Part shown: positions 28,470-38,978 of the stretch, piece after piece
Position numbering within the stretch: position 1 is the stretch's first letter
How the letters are laid out: every line of letters starts with the position of its first letter
DNA from: Actinomyces sp. 432
GTDB taxonomy: Bacteria > Actinomycetota > Actinomycetes > Actinomycetales > Actinomycetaceae
NCBI RefSeq assembly: GCF_009930875.1
Contig: NZ_CP025249.1
Coordinates: 1,736,001 to 1,800,000, forward strand
Length of the DNA: 64,000 bases
Reading direction: 5' to 3'
Notes under the pieces: model-generated
The model's input: the letters and a program-made list of their open reading frames with translations, nothing else
The model's database searches: none
Told to the model about the DNA's origin: nothing
Position numbers and translations under genes: made by a program

Positions 28470-28942
28470 GTGGAACCGGGGCACCGGAGCAGAGCGCGCC
28501 GCACGCGCCAGGCATGCGGGTGACGGTTGTCGCCGCGCAATGGCATGAGCAGGTCATGGACGGCCTGCTCGCGGGGGCACTGCGAGCCGTTGAGGACGCG
28601 GGGGCGCAGGCAAGCGTCGTGCGGGCGGTCGGTTCCTTCGAGCTGCCGATCCTCGCTGCCGCTGCCGCGCGGGGCGGGGCCGAGGCCGTGGTTGCGCTGG
28701 GAGTCGTCATCCGCGGCGGCACCCCGCACTTCGACTACGTGTGCCGGGCCGCCACCGATGGGCTGAGCCGAGTTGCCCTGGACACCGGGGTGCCGGTGGG
28801 GTTCGGCCTGCTCACCTGCGATACCGAGGCCCAGGCGCTGGCCCGTTGCGGCGCTCCGGGATCCGATGAGGACAAGGGCTACGAGGCGGCGTGCGCGGCG
28901 ATGAGCACAGCGCTCACGCTGGCCCGCCTCGCGGACGGCTGA
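28466..28942 (+). CDS. ribH: 6,7-dimethyl-8-ribityllumazine synthase
   Basis: Condenses the two precursors to lumazine, the substrate of RibE; family members form 60-subunit or pentameric shells. It has 158 residues with typical GSFELPILAAA, ALGVVIRGGTPHFDYVC and VGFGLLTCDTEAQAL. It is the last gene of the riboflavin operon, overlapping ribBA by four bases. A hairpin terminator follows. Confidence 0.96.
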   Translation: MSGTGAPEQSAPHAPGMRVTVVAAQWHEQVMDGLLAGALRAVEDAGAQASVVRAVGSFELPILAAAAARGGAEAVVALGVVIRGGTPHFDYVCRAATDGLSRVALDTGVPVGFGLLTCDTEAQALARCGAPGSDEDKGYEAACAAMSTALTLARLADG

Positions 28943-28953
28943 GCAGTGGGGGC

Positions 28954-28981
28954 CCGCGCCCGTCGCCCGAGGCGGGCGCGG
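28954..28981. terminator. Terminator shared by ribH and holA
   Basis: 9-bp stem (28954-28962 with 28973-28981) in the 41-base gap between convergent genes. No T tract. Confidence 0.7.
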
Positions 28982-28983
28982 TC

Positions 28984-30024
28984 CTAGGAGGCGCGCCGGG
29001 GAAGCCGGCCACGGCGGGCGTCACAGATCGTGAGCACCGCGCGTTCGACCGCGTAAACAGGGTCGCGGGAGGCGCCCTTGACCTCGGCGTCGGCGCGGGC
29101 CACCGCCTGGATCGCAACGGCGAGGGCGTCATCGGACCAGCCGGCCAGTTCACGGCGGGCGCGATCGGCCTGCCACGGCGCCATGCCCAGGTCGCGGGCC
29201 GTCACTCCCCGGCGACCGCCCATGGCGGCAACCCGGGCGAGCTGACGTATCTTCATGGCCAGGGCGGCGACGATGGGCACGGGATCGGTGCCGGTAGCCA
29301 GGGCGTGCCGCAGGGCGGTGACGGCCTTGACGACGTTCCCGGCCGCGGCTGCGTCGGCAACAGTGAAGCCGGTGGCCTCGAAGCGGCCGGCGTAGTAGGT
29401 GTTGACTGCCTCTACGGTGATCGTTCCCTGGGTGTCGCTAACCAGCTGCTCGGCTGCGGCGCACAGTTCCCGCAAGTCGTTGCCGAGGGCGTCCACCAGT
29501 GCGCCGACGGCCTCGGGATCAATGCGCCGTCCGGCGCGCCGCACATCCGCACCCACCAGGGCGGCCTTGTCCTTGGGGGACTTCACCGCCTGGATAGTCA
29601 CTACCGGGTAGGGGGACTTGGCCAGCGCCTCCAACAGCTTCTTGCCGCGCTGGCCGCCATTGTGCCGCAGTACGACGACGACGTCTGGGGCGGGTGCCGG
29701 CACATAGGCGAGTAGGTCGGTCAGCAGCGCGTCAGTCATCTGCTCAAGGGAGGGGATGAGCACTAGCTTGGGCTCACCGAACAGGGACGGTGATACCAGC
29801 GTGTCCAGCTGGTGGGACTCGTAGGTGGCGGCCTCCACGGTGCTGACCTCCGTGGCCGGGTCCTGCTGACGTGCCTGGGCCAGGAGCCGGGCGACGGCCC
29901 GGTCGGCCAGCAGCTCCTCTCCCGCTCTTATCAGCACGATGGGCGCGAGGCGCACCTCGTCCCAGGCGGGTCCGTCGGGGTACGACGCGCGCCGCGGGAG
30001 GGTCGTGAGGTTGCCATGGCTCAT
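28984..30024 (-). CDS. holA: DNA polymerase III subunit delta
   Basis: Clamp-loader subunit that opens the beta clamp. It has 346 residues. The divergent AAA+-like N-terminal region (APIVLIRAGEELLADRAVARLL, LVLIPSLEQ) and C-terminal helical region (PIVAALAMKIRQLARVA, DLGMAPWQADRARRELAGW) fit the family. Its ATG overlaps the comEC stop as ATGA. The comEA-comEC-holA order is common in actinobacteria. Confidence 0.92.
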   Translation of the reverse strand: MSHGNLTTLPRRASYPDGPAWDEVRLAPIVLIRAGEELLADRAVARLLAQARQQDPATEVSTVEAATYESHQLDTLVSPSLFGEPKLVLIPSLEQMTDALLTDLLAYVPAPAPDVVVVLRHNGGQRGKKLLEALAKSPYPVVTIQAVKSPKDKAALVGADVRRAGRRIDPEAVGALVDALGNDLRELCAAAEQLVSDTQGTITVEAVNTYYAGRFEATGFTVADAAAAGNVVKAVTALRHALATGTDPVPIVAALAMKIRQLARVAAMGGRRGVTARDLGMAPWQADRARRELAGWSDDALAVAIQAVARADAEVKGASRDPVYAVERAVLTICDARRGRLPRRAS

Positions 30025-31757
30025 AGCCTGCCACGCCTGCGCCGACGAAGCGTGCGACGCCGCCCCCGCCAGTAGGCGGCGGCGATCACTGCGGCTTCAA
30101 TACCCGCCAGCAGTAGCGCCCCGGTAATGTGCCCCGGCCAGTTGACCGATGCCCCGGGCAGGCGGGCGAAGGCGCGGGCCACTAGTACCAGCCAGGCGCA
30201 TGACGCCGTCGCCGGCCAGGCTATGAGGACCGCGGCCCGCGGGCTCAGCGGTGACACCAGGGCCGCGAGGATGCCGCACACGGTTGCCACCGGCACCGGT
30301 GGGGCGGCGAGCACATTTGCCGGCACCGACCAGATCCCTACGGTCGGGCGCAGCAGCACCAGCACCGGGGCGCAGGCGAGCTGCGCAACCAGCGGGAGCG
30401 CCACCCCGGCGGCCAGTGGACGTGGCAGGCGCCGGGACAGCACGGCGGTCAGCGGCGCAGAACCGAGGAGGATGCCGGCCGTGGCAAGCACCGACAGTGC
30501 GAAGCCGTAGTCGCGGGCCTGCCAGGGATCAAGCAGCAGCAGGACGATCACGCCCGCGCTGAGGGCGGGCAGGGAGGCGGAGCGCCGTCCCGCACCCACG
30601 CCCAGCAGCATCACCGCGCCCATAGCCGCCGCCCGCAGCACGGATCCATCCGGCCGCACAAGCACCACCAGCCCGGCCAGAACCAGTGCCCCCACGGCGG
30701 CGCGCGCCCATCGGGGCGCAGCCCCCAGGGCGGCCAGCACCAGCCCCAGGACGATGGCGACGTGCTGGCCGGACACTGCGGTCAAATGCGTCATAGAGAC
30801 AGCCCGCATGTCCTCCCGCACCGGCGTAGGCAGGGCGTGGTCGTCGCCGAGGGCGACGCCGGGCACCAGGGCGCGGGTACCGGCAGGCCAGTCCACTCCG
30901 GTCCGCGAGGGGTCCGCGGCAGGCGCGGTCGGCTCTGGTCCCACGGCGTCGCCGAGCCCGTCCCTTAGCCGCGCCACGATGCTCAGGAGGCCCGTGGCCG
31001 GGCCGGTCACGCTCACGGTCGCGTTGGCGCCGATGATGGCCGCCTCGCTCTTACCGGGGGCAGCGGGGCGCAGCCGCGCCCGCACCCGCACCGGCGCCCC
31101 CAGGGGGACCGCCAACCAGTCGGCGTCTCCCAGGACAGTGGCAGTCAAGTGTGAGGGGGCACCGTCGACGGCGTCCACGGACAGCGCGGAGAGTACGGTC
31201 GTGCGCCTGGATGTAGCGGTGGCACGCGGAGTACGGGTGAGCGTGCCAGTCAAGGTGACGGTGCGCTCCTCCTGTGCGGCGATTGTGAGCGGGTCGCGAG
31301 CGCGGGACCAGGAGTCGGCTGCTGTCACGGTCAGCACTGCCGTGATGGTCAGGGCCAGGGCAAGCAGGGAGGCCGCCAGTGAGCCTACGGCCGAGTCCTC
31401 AAGGTAGCCCGCCCCGGGCCTGGGATCGTGCCGGTGACGAGGAGGGCGGAACCGTGCCGCCGCCGCGCCGAGTGGCATCGCCGCGGCCACGGCGACCAGT
31501 GCCCCCAGCAGAGCTGGGGACCAGGGGCGGGGCCCACCCAGACCCACAGCCCAGAAGGCGGACGCCCAGGCCGCTGCGGCGGCTGGCGCCAGCCGCAGGT
31601 CCAACGGTTCCGGGGCGCGGTCCCTGGTGGCATGACGAGTGCGAGGGCGCGGGGACAGGCGTCGCAGCGTACTGGGCTCGTCCCAGGGCGCGACGTCCGC
31701 GCGGGGCGCGTTGCGGCCCGCGGGGCGTCGTTGTAGGAACCGGCTCGTTCGACTCAT
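30021..31757 (-). CDS. comEC: ComEC/Rec2-family competence channel, without the metallo-beta-lactamase domain
   Basis: Predicted DNA-uptake channel of the inner membrane. It has 578 residues, with membrane segments near the N-terminus and a competence domain with TVSMTHLTAVSGQHVAIVLG-type sequence (VSMTHLTAVSGQHVAIVLGL region) and several helices after it. Many ComEC proteins have an additional C-terminal metallo-beta-lactamase domain of 200-250 residues; this one stops after the membrane part with a basic tail. The stop overlaps holA as ATGA, so the truncation looks genuine. It overlaps comEA by four bases at its start. Confidence 0.9.
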   Translation of the reverse strand: MSRTSRFLQRRPAGRNAPRADVAPWDEPSTLRRLSPRPRTRHATRDRAPEPLDLRLAPAAAAAWASAFWAVGLGGPRPWSPALLGALVAVAAAMPLGAAAARFRPPRHRHDPRPGAGYLEDSAVGSLAASLLALALTITAVLTVTAADSWSRARDPLTIAAQEERTVTLTGTLTRTPRATATSRRTTVLSALSVDAVDGAPSHLTATVLGDADWLAVPLGAPVRVRARLRPAAPGKSEAAIIGANATVSVTGPATGLLSIVARLRDGLGDAVGPEPTAPAADPSRTGVDWPAGTRALVPGVALGDDHALPTPVREDMRAVSMTHLTAVSGQHVAIVLGLVLAALGAAPRWARAAVGALVLAGLVVLVRPDGSVLRAAAMGAVMLLGVGAGRRSASLPALSAGVIVLLLLDPWQARDYGFALSVLATAGILLGSAPLTAVLSRRLPRPLAAGVALPLVAQLACAPVLVLLRPTVGIWSVPANVLAAPPVPVATVCGILAALVSPLSPRAAVLIAWPATASCAWLVLVARAFARLPGASVNWPGHITGALLLAGIEAAVIAAAYWRGRRRTLRRRRRGRL

Positions 31758-32545
31758 ACCGCCGCCCGGTCCCGTAGGGCCTCGAGCTTGGCCGCACCGA
31801 TGCCGGAGACACTCGTCAGCTCGTCTACAGAGGCGAAGGGGCCGTGCTCATTTCGGTAGTCGACGATGCGCTGGGCCAAGGCCGGACCGATACCGGGCAG
31901 CGCCTCGAGCTCGGCGGCGTCAGCGGTGTTGATGTTGACGCGCCCGCCGGCGGTCGTGCCCGAGCCCTCACTGCCGGTGGCGCCGGAGTCGGATCCGGCC
32001 TGCTCACCTATGCCGCCGCCGGTGTTCCAGGCAGAGGCGTCCTCCCCCACGTGTGGTACGCGCACCTGTTCGCCGTCGCTCAGGGTGCGGGCGAGGTTGA
32101 GCTGGTCGGTATCCGCGTCGGGCAGCGCTCCGCCGGCGGCGTCGATGGCATCCACGACCCGCGCGCCCGCCGGGAGCACGACCACGCCGGGACTGCTCAC
32201 GGCTCCGGCCACGTGCACCACCAATTCGCCGGCCATGCCCGTGCTCACAGCGGTGCTCTCCGGGGCCTCGGGACCCGGAGCCGTTGCGGTGGCCGGGGGA
32301 GTTTCGGGAGCGGGCGCCCGTGAGTCGGCTTGGGGCGTCGACGGCGGCGCCATCAGGACTGTCCTGAGTGCCAGGGCGAGTGCGACCACCACCAGGGCCA
32401 TGCCGACGCCGATTGCCGCCCTGGGGGCGAGGGCGAGGCGACGGGGACGGCGCACGGGCTCCGCGGGGTCGGTAGAGCAGGCGATACGCACGAATTCGTC
32501 CAGGGAGCGCCTGCCCACACGATCCGCCACCCGCTTGCCGCTCAT
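31754..32545 (-). CDS. comEA: ComEA-like DNA-binding protein
   Basis: DNA receptor for uptake at the membrane. It has 263 residues: a cytoplasmic N-terminus, one membrane segment (residues about 45-65, AAIGVGMALVVVALALALRT), a Pro/Ala linker, an SLBB domain (LVVHVAGAVSSPGVVVLPAG) and a C-terminal helix-hairpin-helix pair (NINTADAAELEALPGIGPAL, then LTSVSGIGAAKLEAL). It is the first gene of comEA-comEC-holA. Confidence 0.93.
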   Translation of the reverse strand: MSGKRVADRVGRRSLDEFVRIACSTDPAEPVRRPRRLALAPRAAIGVGMALVVVALALALRTVLMAPPSTPQADSRAPAPETPPATATAPGPEAPESTAVSTGMAGELVVHVAGAVSSPGVVVLPAGARVVDAIDAAGGALPDADTDQLNLARTLSDGEQVRVPHVGEDASAWNTGGGIGEQAGSDSGATGSEGSGTTAGGRVNINTADAAELEALPGIGPALAQRIVDYRNEHGPFASVDELTSVSGIGAAKLEALRDRAAV

Positions 32546-32644
32546 AGGCCGACGGTAGAGGTATCGGGCACGGTCCGTCCCGAAGGCTGTGGGGACTGCC
32601 TGCCGGGCCTGTGGCGACAGGAGCCTGTGGACGACGGGGCGTCC

Positions 32645-33474
32645 TTACCGTGGCTGATCCAGGTGCGGTGCAACCACGATCCCGAGGGCGCCCGGTCCCA
32701 GGTGGACGCGGCTGGCCGGGTCGGCGGGTGAGCGCATGATGGACTCGACGACCGCTCCTGCCTCAACCATCGCGTCGGCCAGGTCGTTCTCCAGGGCGCG
32801 TCCGGCGGCGGGGTCGTCGCAGTAGTGAACGGCGAGTCGCACGGGTGCGGCCGGGGGGCGCGGACCAGTCAGCGATGTTCCGCCGGCCGCGCGCACCGCC
32901 TGCGCGATCAGGTGTCGGCGGGCGCGGGCGGCGCCCCGGACCATCTCCACAACGCTGATCCCCTGCGGCCCGGTGGTCAAAAGGGGCCGGATCCCCAGGG
33001 TGCCCCCGGCGAATGCGGTGGCACGGTCAATCCTGCCGCCGCGGCGCAGGTATGACAGGTCCTGGACCAGGAAGAACAGGCGGGAGCGGGCTACGGACTC
33101 GCGCGCACGCGCGGCCCCACGGCGGGCGTCATCGGCCTCCGCCGCTGCCACTGCGGCCAGCCCCAGCGCGCCGCCGGAGGCACCGGAGTCCAAGGTCGTC
33201 ACCGCCACCCCTTCTGCGGCCAGTTCGCGTGCGGCTATGCGGGCGTTGTCCACGGTGCCGGACAGTGCGGAGGCGAGGTGCAGGGCCAGCACCTCGTTTC
33301 CTCCGGCAGCCGCCTTGCGGTAGGCCTCAGCGAGTTCAGCGACTGCCGGGCGCGCGGTCGTCGCAGTACCGGCGTCGTCCTCCGTGGTGTGCAGGGGATA
33401 ACGACAATCCCGCGCGCATCTGCGAGCGCGGGGGGCAGGCAGGCTGCCGAGTCGGTGACCACCGTGAGCGCCAT
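32645..33474 (-). CDS. DegV-family fatty-acid-binding protein (frameshifted near 33394)
   Basis: Members bind long-chain fatty acids and can feed fatty-acid kinase. The N-terminal TVVTDSAACLPPALADARGI comes from one frame. The rest (LALHLASALSGTVDNARIAA, LSYLRRGGRIDRATAFAGG) comes from another. A missing base in the G4 run 33394-33397 explains this: VIPLHTTEDDAGTATTARPA would bridge the two. The corrected protein has about 277 residues. The second motif SSALSGTY is here SALSGTV. It is transcribed away from the HerA-like gene. Confidence 0.88.
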
Positions 33475-33703
33475 GCTAAAAGCGTATGCCCCCGGCCCGG
33501 GCAGCCGGGTGAACGGCGGCTGCTTGTCACGGGCGTGTCAGACCAACGGCGCGGTGATCGCAGCCACAGGGAGGTACCAGACGCCGGTGCACTCGTCCGG
33601 TTCGCGCCGGACTCCCTCCCCGGCTAGCAGGAGGCACGGATCGGCCGCCCCGGAGATAACGGCCGACAAGACGCAGGCGGTTACGTCCGCATACGATGCG
33701 GGC

Positions 33704-35698
33704 ATGACGAGCAGCACACCGGACCCAGCCGAGATCGCCCGCCTCAAGGCCGCGGCGGCACAGGCGGCCGCCGACGCAGCCGCCGCCAAGGCTGCTGCGG
33801 CGCAGGCGGCACTAGAGGCGGCGCTGGCCGCCCAAACCGAGTCCACCGCCGAGTCCTCGTCCCAAGCCATCGACGCGCCGGCTCAGCCGCAGGCACCTGG
33901 AGACGGGGACCCAGCGGCCGCGGAACCGACGCCCTCCGCTTCATCGGCACCCAAGGACGCCCCGGCCGAGGGGTCGGAAGCACCGTCCGGCTACGCCGCC
34001 CGCGTGCGAGACGGCTACGCCTTTGCCGGCCCCGTGTTGCCGGTGGGCACCTACCTGGCTTACCCCACGCAGGAGGAACCGGCCCAGGAACCGGCCGCAG
34101 AACCCGCCCCGGTGCCCGGCGTGAATGTGGGAATCCCGCTCGGTCTGCTCAACCGTCACGCCCTGGTCGCCGGCGCCACCGGCACCGGCAAGACCCGCAC
34201 GCTGCAACTGCTTGCGGAGGGCCTGTCAGCCGTGGGCGTGCCGGTGTTCCTGTCCGACATAAAGGGTGACCTAACGGGCCTGGCGGAGGCCGGCACCGCC
34301 TCAGACAAGCTCGTGGCGCGCAACGCCGCCACGGGGCAGGCGTGGCAGGGGCGGGACTTCCCACTGGAGCTGTTCACGCTCGGCGGCCCGGAGGGGACAG
34401 CGGCGCAGCCGGCCTCGGCCGCGGGCGCCTTAGCCGGGACTCCCATCCGCACCACGGTGACGGCCTTCGGCCCGGTGCTGCTGGCCCGCGTGCTGGGTCT
34501 GAACGATACCCAGACCTCCGCGCTGGAGCTCGTGTTCCACTGGGCGGATGCGCAGGGGCTGGCACTGATTGATCTGAAGGACCTGCGCAGCGTGGTCGAC
34601 TACCTGACCGGCACCGAGCAGGGCAAACAGGAGCTGCGCGGCATCGGCGGTGTGTCCAGTGCGACCGCCGGAGTGATCCTGCGGCAGGTCTCCGCCCTGG
34701 AGGCCGCCGGCGGCGCGGTCTTCTTCGGGGAGCCGGCCCTGGACGTACGCGACCTGCTGCGGACCGCCGCCGACGGTCGCGGCGTCATCTCCTCCCTGGA
34801 GCTGGCGGACATTCAGTCCCAGGGGAGGCTGCTGTCCACCTTCCTGATGTGGCTGCTGGGCGAGCTGTTCGAGGTGCTGCCCGAGGTCGGGGACCCGGAT
34901 AAACCGTCGCTGGTGTTCTTCTTCGACGAGGCTCACCTGCTCTTCGACGGCGCTGGCAAGGCCTTCCTGGAGGCGGTTACCCGCACGGTGAGGCTGATTC
35001 GCTCCAAGGGGGTCGGCGTCGTGTTCATCACCCAGTCCCCCACGGACGTGCCCGAGGCGGTGCTGGCCCAGCTCGGCAGCCGTATCCAGCACGCGCTGCG
35101 GGCGCACACGCCGGCCGACGCCGCCAAGCTGAAGCAGGCCGTGTCCACCTTCCCGGTCTCGCCATTGGATCTGACGCGGGTGCTGACCGGCCTGGGAACC
35201 GGGCAGGCGGTCGTATCGGTGTTGGATGAGAAGGGCCGACCCGCGCCGGTGGCGCCCGTCGTCGTGAATACCCCGGCTGCGGTGATGGGTCCGGCACAGC
35301 CGGCCACGATCCAGTCGGTGCTGGCGTCCTCGCCGCTGCGCCACAAATACGCAGAAGCGGTTGACAACGAGTCCGCCTACGAGTTGCTGACCAAGCGCGC
35401 CGAGGAGGAGGCCGTCCGGGCCGAGGCCGCGCGCGCGGAGGCCGAGGCGCAGGCGGCCGCCCAGAAGGCTGCGCAGGAGGCGGCCAAGGCGCAGGCGAAG
35501 GCGGACGCCGCGGCCGCCCGGGAGGCCCAGCGCACCGCCGAGCGGCTGCAGCGGGAGGCGGAGAAGGCGGCCGAGCGCGAGCAGCGGGCCCGGGAGCGGG
35601 CGGCAGAACGGCGCCAGCGTGAGGTGGAGAAGCTGATCGGCTCCGCCGGCCGCCAGATCACCCGCTCCATACTGGGAAACATCCTGCGCGGCCGCTGA
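33704..35698 (+). CDS. HerA-like ATPase (DUF853 family)
   Basis: Predicted DNA-translocating or DNA-processing ATPase of 664 residues. An Ala-rich N-terminal coiled coil (AAAQAAADAAAAKAAAAQA) precedes the ATPase domain, with Walker A VAGATGTGKTRTLQ and Walker B LVFFFDEAHLLF. Sensor-like VVFITQSPTDVPEAVLAQLG follows. The C-terminal 100 residues form a charged coiled coil ending in QITRSILGNILRGR. A TACGAT at 33692-33697 ends six bases before the ATG and no ribosome-binding site is present, so the mRNA may be leaderless. The cellular role of this family is unclear. Confidence 0.88.
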   Translation: MTSSTPDPAEIARLKAAAAQAAADAAAAKAAAAQAALEAALAAQTESTAESSSQAIDAPAQPQAPGDGDPAAAEPTPSASSAPKDAPAEGSEAPSGYAARVRDGYAFAGPVLPVGTYLAYPTQEEPAQEPAAEPAPVPGVNVGIPLGLLNRHALVAGATGTGKTRTLQLLAEGLSAVGVPVFLSDIKGDLTGLAEAGTASDKLVARNAATGQAWQGRDFPLELFTLGGPEGTAAQPASAAGALAGTPIRTTVTAFGPVLLARVLGLNDTQTSALELVFHWADAQGLALIDLKDLRSVVDYLTGTEQGKQELRGIGGVSSATAGVILRQVSALEAAGGAVFFGEPALDVRDLLRTAADGRGVISSLELADIQSQGRLLSTFLMWLLGELFEVLPEVGDPDKPSLVFFFDEAHLLFDGAGKAFLEAVTRTVRLIRSKGVGVVFITQSPTDVPEAVLAQLGSRIQHALRAHTPADAAKLKQAVSTFPVSPLDLTRVLTGLGTGQAVVSVLDEKGRPAPVAPVVVNTPAAVMGPAQPATIQSVLASSPLRHKYAEAVDNESAYELLTKRAEEEAVRAEAARAEAEAQAAAQKAAQEAAKAQAKADAAAAREAQRTAERLQREAEKAAEREQRARERAAERRQREVEKLIGSAGRQITRSILGNILRGR

Positions 35699-35731
35699 GC
35701 CTGGCCCGCAGCACGTCGGCGCCCGGCGTCT

Positions 35732-35772
35732 CACACGCCGACTATCGACCTGGTAATCGTCATCGGCGTGTG
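35732..35772. terminator. Bidirectional terminator between the HerA-like gene and leuS
   Basis: Perfect 10-bp arms CACACGCCGA (35732-35741) and TCGGCGTGTG (35763-35772), with a 21-base loop, between two convergent genes. The loop is longer than usual. Confidence 0.6.
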
Positions 35773-35816
35773 CATCCTGGTGTGACCGGACACGCGCCCG
35801 GCGGGGCGCCGCCCCC

Positions 35817-38776
35817 TCACTCGGGGACGACGGACACCAGCTTGGGGGCGCGCACGATCACCTTGCGCACGCCGCGGCCGTCCAGAGCGCGGACCACACC
35901 GGGGGCGGCCAGGGCCAGCTTCTCCAGCTCGGCGGCGTCGATGTCGGGGTCGACCTCCAGGCGGTCACGGACCTTGCCCTTGACCTGCACCACGCAGGTG
36001 ACCTTCTCGGCCGCCAGGAGCGCCTCATCGGCGACGGTCGGGAAGGACTCGTGGGCGAGGGAGCGGCTGTGCCCGAGGCGCTGCCAGATCTCCTCGCAGA
36101 TGTGCGGGGCGACGGGCGCGGCCATGAGTACCAGGGCCTCCACGGCCTCGCGCGGAACCGTCTTGAGCCCCGTGAGGTGGTTGTTGAGCACGATCAACTT
36201 CGCGATCGCCGTGTTCAGGCGCATGCCCTCATAGTCCTCGCGCACGCCCACGGTGGTGCGGGCGACCAGGCGGCGGGTCGCCTCATCGGCCGGGGCATCG
36301 GAGACGGTCACCTCGCCGGTGGTCTCGTCGACGACGTTGCGCCACAGCCGCTGCAGGAAGCGCTGGGCGCCGGCGACGGCGCGGGTGTCCCAGGGACGGT
36401 CCTGGTCGAGCGGGCCCATGCTCATCTCGTAGACGCGGAAGGTGTCGGCGCCGTAGGCGTCGTACATGTCGTCGGGGGTGACGATGTTCTTCAGGGACTT
36501 GCCCATCTTGCCGTACTCGCGGCTGACGGGTTGCCCCTGCCAGGTGAATACGGGCTTGCCGTCCTCGTCCTGGGTCTCCTCGACCTCGTCGGCGGGCACG
36601 TACTGGCCGCGGGCGTCGGTGTAGGCGTAGGCCTGCACGTAGCCCTGGTTGAACAGCTTGTGGTAGGGCTCGGAGGAGGACACGACCCCCAGGTCGAACA
36701 GCACCTTGTGCCAGAAGCGGGAGTAGAGCAGGTGCAGGACGGCGTGCTCAACGCCGCCGACGTACAGGTCGGTACCGCCGGAGACGTTGCCGCCCTCGGG
36801 GCGGGGACCCATCCAGTAGGCCTCATTGGCCGGATCGACCAGGTGCTCGGCGTCGGTCGGGTCTATGTAGCGCAACTCGTACCAGCAGGAGCCGGCCCAC
36901 TGAGGCATGGTGTTGGTCTCGCGGCGGTAGGTCTTGAGCCCGTCGCCAAGGTCGAGCTCGACCTCCACCCACTCACTCGCCTTGCCCAGCGGCGCCTCCG
37001 GGGAGGAAGTGGCGTCGTCGGGGTCGAAGGTGCGCGGAGAGTAGTCGCTGACCTCGGGCAGCTCCACGGGGAGCATGGACTCCGGCAGGGCGTGGGGGCG
37101 GCCGTCCTCATCCCACACGATCGGGAAGGGCTCGCCCCAGTAGCGCTGGCGGGAGAACAGCCAGTCGCGCAGCCGGTAGGTGACGGCGCCGTGGCCGTAG
37201 CCCTTGGACTCCAGCCAGGCGGTCATAGCCGCCTTGGCATCGTCCTTGCCCATGCCGTTTAGGTTGATCTCGGCGTTGGCGGAGTTGATGATCTGCCCGT
37301 CGCCGGTCCAGGCGGCCTCGTCCAGGGAGAATCCCTCCGGCGGGCAATGGTGGCGATGACGTCGAGGTCGTAGGCGCGGGCGAAGTCCCAGTCGCGCTGG
37401 TCGCCGGAGGGCACCGCCATGATCGCGCCGGTGCCGTAGCCCATGAGCACGTAGTCGGCGACGAAGACGGGAACCTGTGCCCCGTTGACGGGGTTGGTGC
37501 CGAACAGGCCGGTGAAGACGCCGGTCTTGGTGCGGTCCTCATCGGTGCGCTCCGCCTCGGTGGCCTGGGCGGCGCGGGCCCGGTAGGCGGCCACCGCCTC
37601 GGCCGGGGTGGTGTAGCCGCCAGTCCAGGCGTCGCGGGTGCCCTCGGGCCAGGCCTGCGGCACGGTCAGGGCGGCGGCGTCGTGCTCCGGGCTGGCGCCG
37701 GACAGGCCACCCAGCAGCGGGTGCTCCGGGGCGACCACCATGAAGGTGGCTCCGAACAGGGTGTCGGGGCGCGTGGTGTAGACGGTCAGCTCGTGCTGGC
37801 TGGCTCCGACGGCTTCGGCCCCGGGCAGCGCGAAGGTGACCTCGGCGCCCTCGGAACGGCCGATCCAGTTGCGCTGCATGGTCTTGACCTTCTCGGGCCA
37901 GTCCACCGTGTCCAGGTCCTCGGCCAGCCGGTCGCCGTAGGCGGTGATGCGCATCATCCACTGGCGCAGGTTCCGCTTGAACACCGGGTAGTTGCCGCGC
38001 TCGGAGCGGCCCTCGCTGGTGACCTCCTCGTTTGCCAGGACGGTGCCGAGCCCCGGGCACCAGTTGACTGGGGCGGAGGAGACGTAGGCGAGCCGGTGGG
38101 AATCGACGACGTCAGCCTGCTCCCCCGGTGTCAGCTCCGCCCACGGGCGCCCGTCCGGGGTGGGCACCTGCCCGGAGGCGAGCTTCTCGATCAGTTCGCT
38201 CACGGGGCGGGCGGCGCCGGTGCCGCGGCCGTCGCGGCGTGGGGCGTCCGGGTCGAACCAGGAGTTGTACACCTGCAGGAAGATCCACTGGGTCCAGCGC
38301 ACGTAGTCCACGTCGATGGTGGCCAGAGAACGGCGCGGGTCGTGGGACAGGCCCAGGCGGCGCAGCTGGCGGCGCATGTTGGCGATATTGGCCTCGGTGG
38401 AGATACGCGGGTGCTGTCCGGTGGCGACCGCGTACTGCTCGGCCGGCAGGCCGAAGGCGTCGTACCCCATGGTGTACAGCACGTTCTTGCCGATCATGCG
38501 GGTGAAGCGGGCCACGACGTCGGTGGCGATGTAGCCCAGCGGGTGCCCCACGTGCAGCCCCTTGCCGGACGGGTAGGGGAACATGTCCAGCAGGAAGAAC
38601 TTCTCCTTGGCGGCGTCGGGGCCGGCCAGGGAACCGACGGGGTTATCGGCGTTGAAGGTCCCCTCGCGCTCCCACCGGTCCTGCCAGGCGGTCTCCAGGC
38701 GTCCGGCAAGGTCGGCCGTGTACCGGTACGGCGTGGGGTTGTCGGTGGTCTGCTGCGACCGGCTGTTCTCCGTCAT
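35817..38776 (-). CDS. leuS: Leucyl-tRNA synthetase (frameshifted near 37340)
   Basis: Class I synthetase charging tRNA-Leu. The ATG is at 38776. The HIGH motif is in [18 protein letters not shown] and the KMSKS motif is [10 protein letters not shown]. The editing domain contains [17 protein letters not shown] [16 protein letters not shown]. The frame breaks around 37338-37344. One additional base joins [11 protein letters not shown] to [20 protein letters not shown] and then [14 protein letters not shown]. The corrected length of about 985 residues fits the family. An essential single-copy gene cannot be a pseudogene, so this is strong evidence of sequencing error. Confidence 0.96.
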
Positions 38777-38978
38777 TGCGGGAGTGCTCCCTCAAGGCTC
38801 GTGTGGATGGGGCGGGGCCGCTGCGCCGTCGGCGAGCAGGCCGAACGGCGCGCGGCCCCGTTGCTGCGGGCCAGCCTATCCCCCGTCCGGCCCGGTGCCG
38901 GCGCCGGTCCGGCTGGTGGAGCCGCGACGCCGGTCACGTCGAGCGCCCGGCGGGCATTTGTGCGGGCCGAGAGTGGCC

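Noticed and set aside
36051..37262. Long plus-strand frame opposite leuS
   Set aside because: The minus strand encodes leucyl-tRNA synthetase. The plus frame is a high-GC shadow with repetitive composition.
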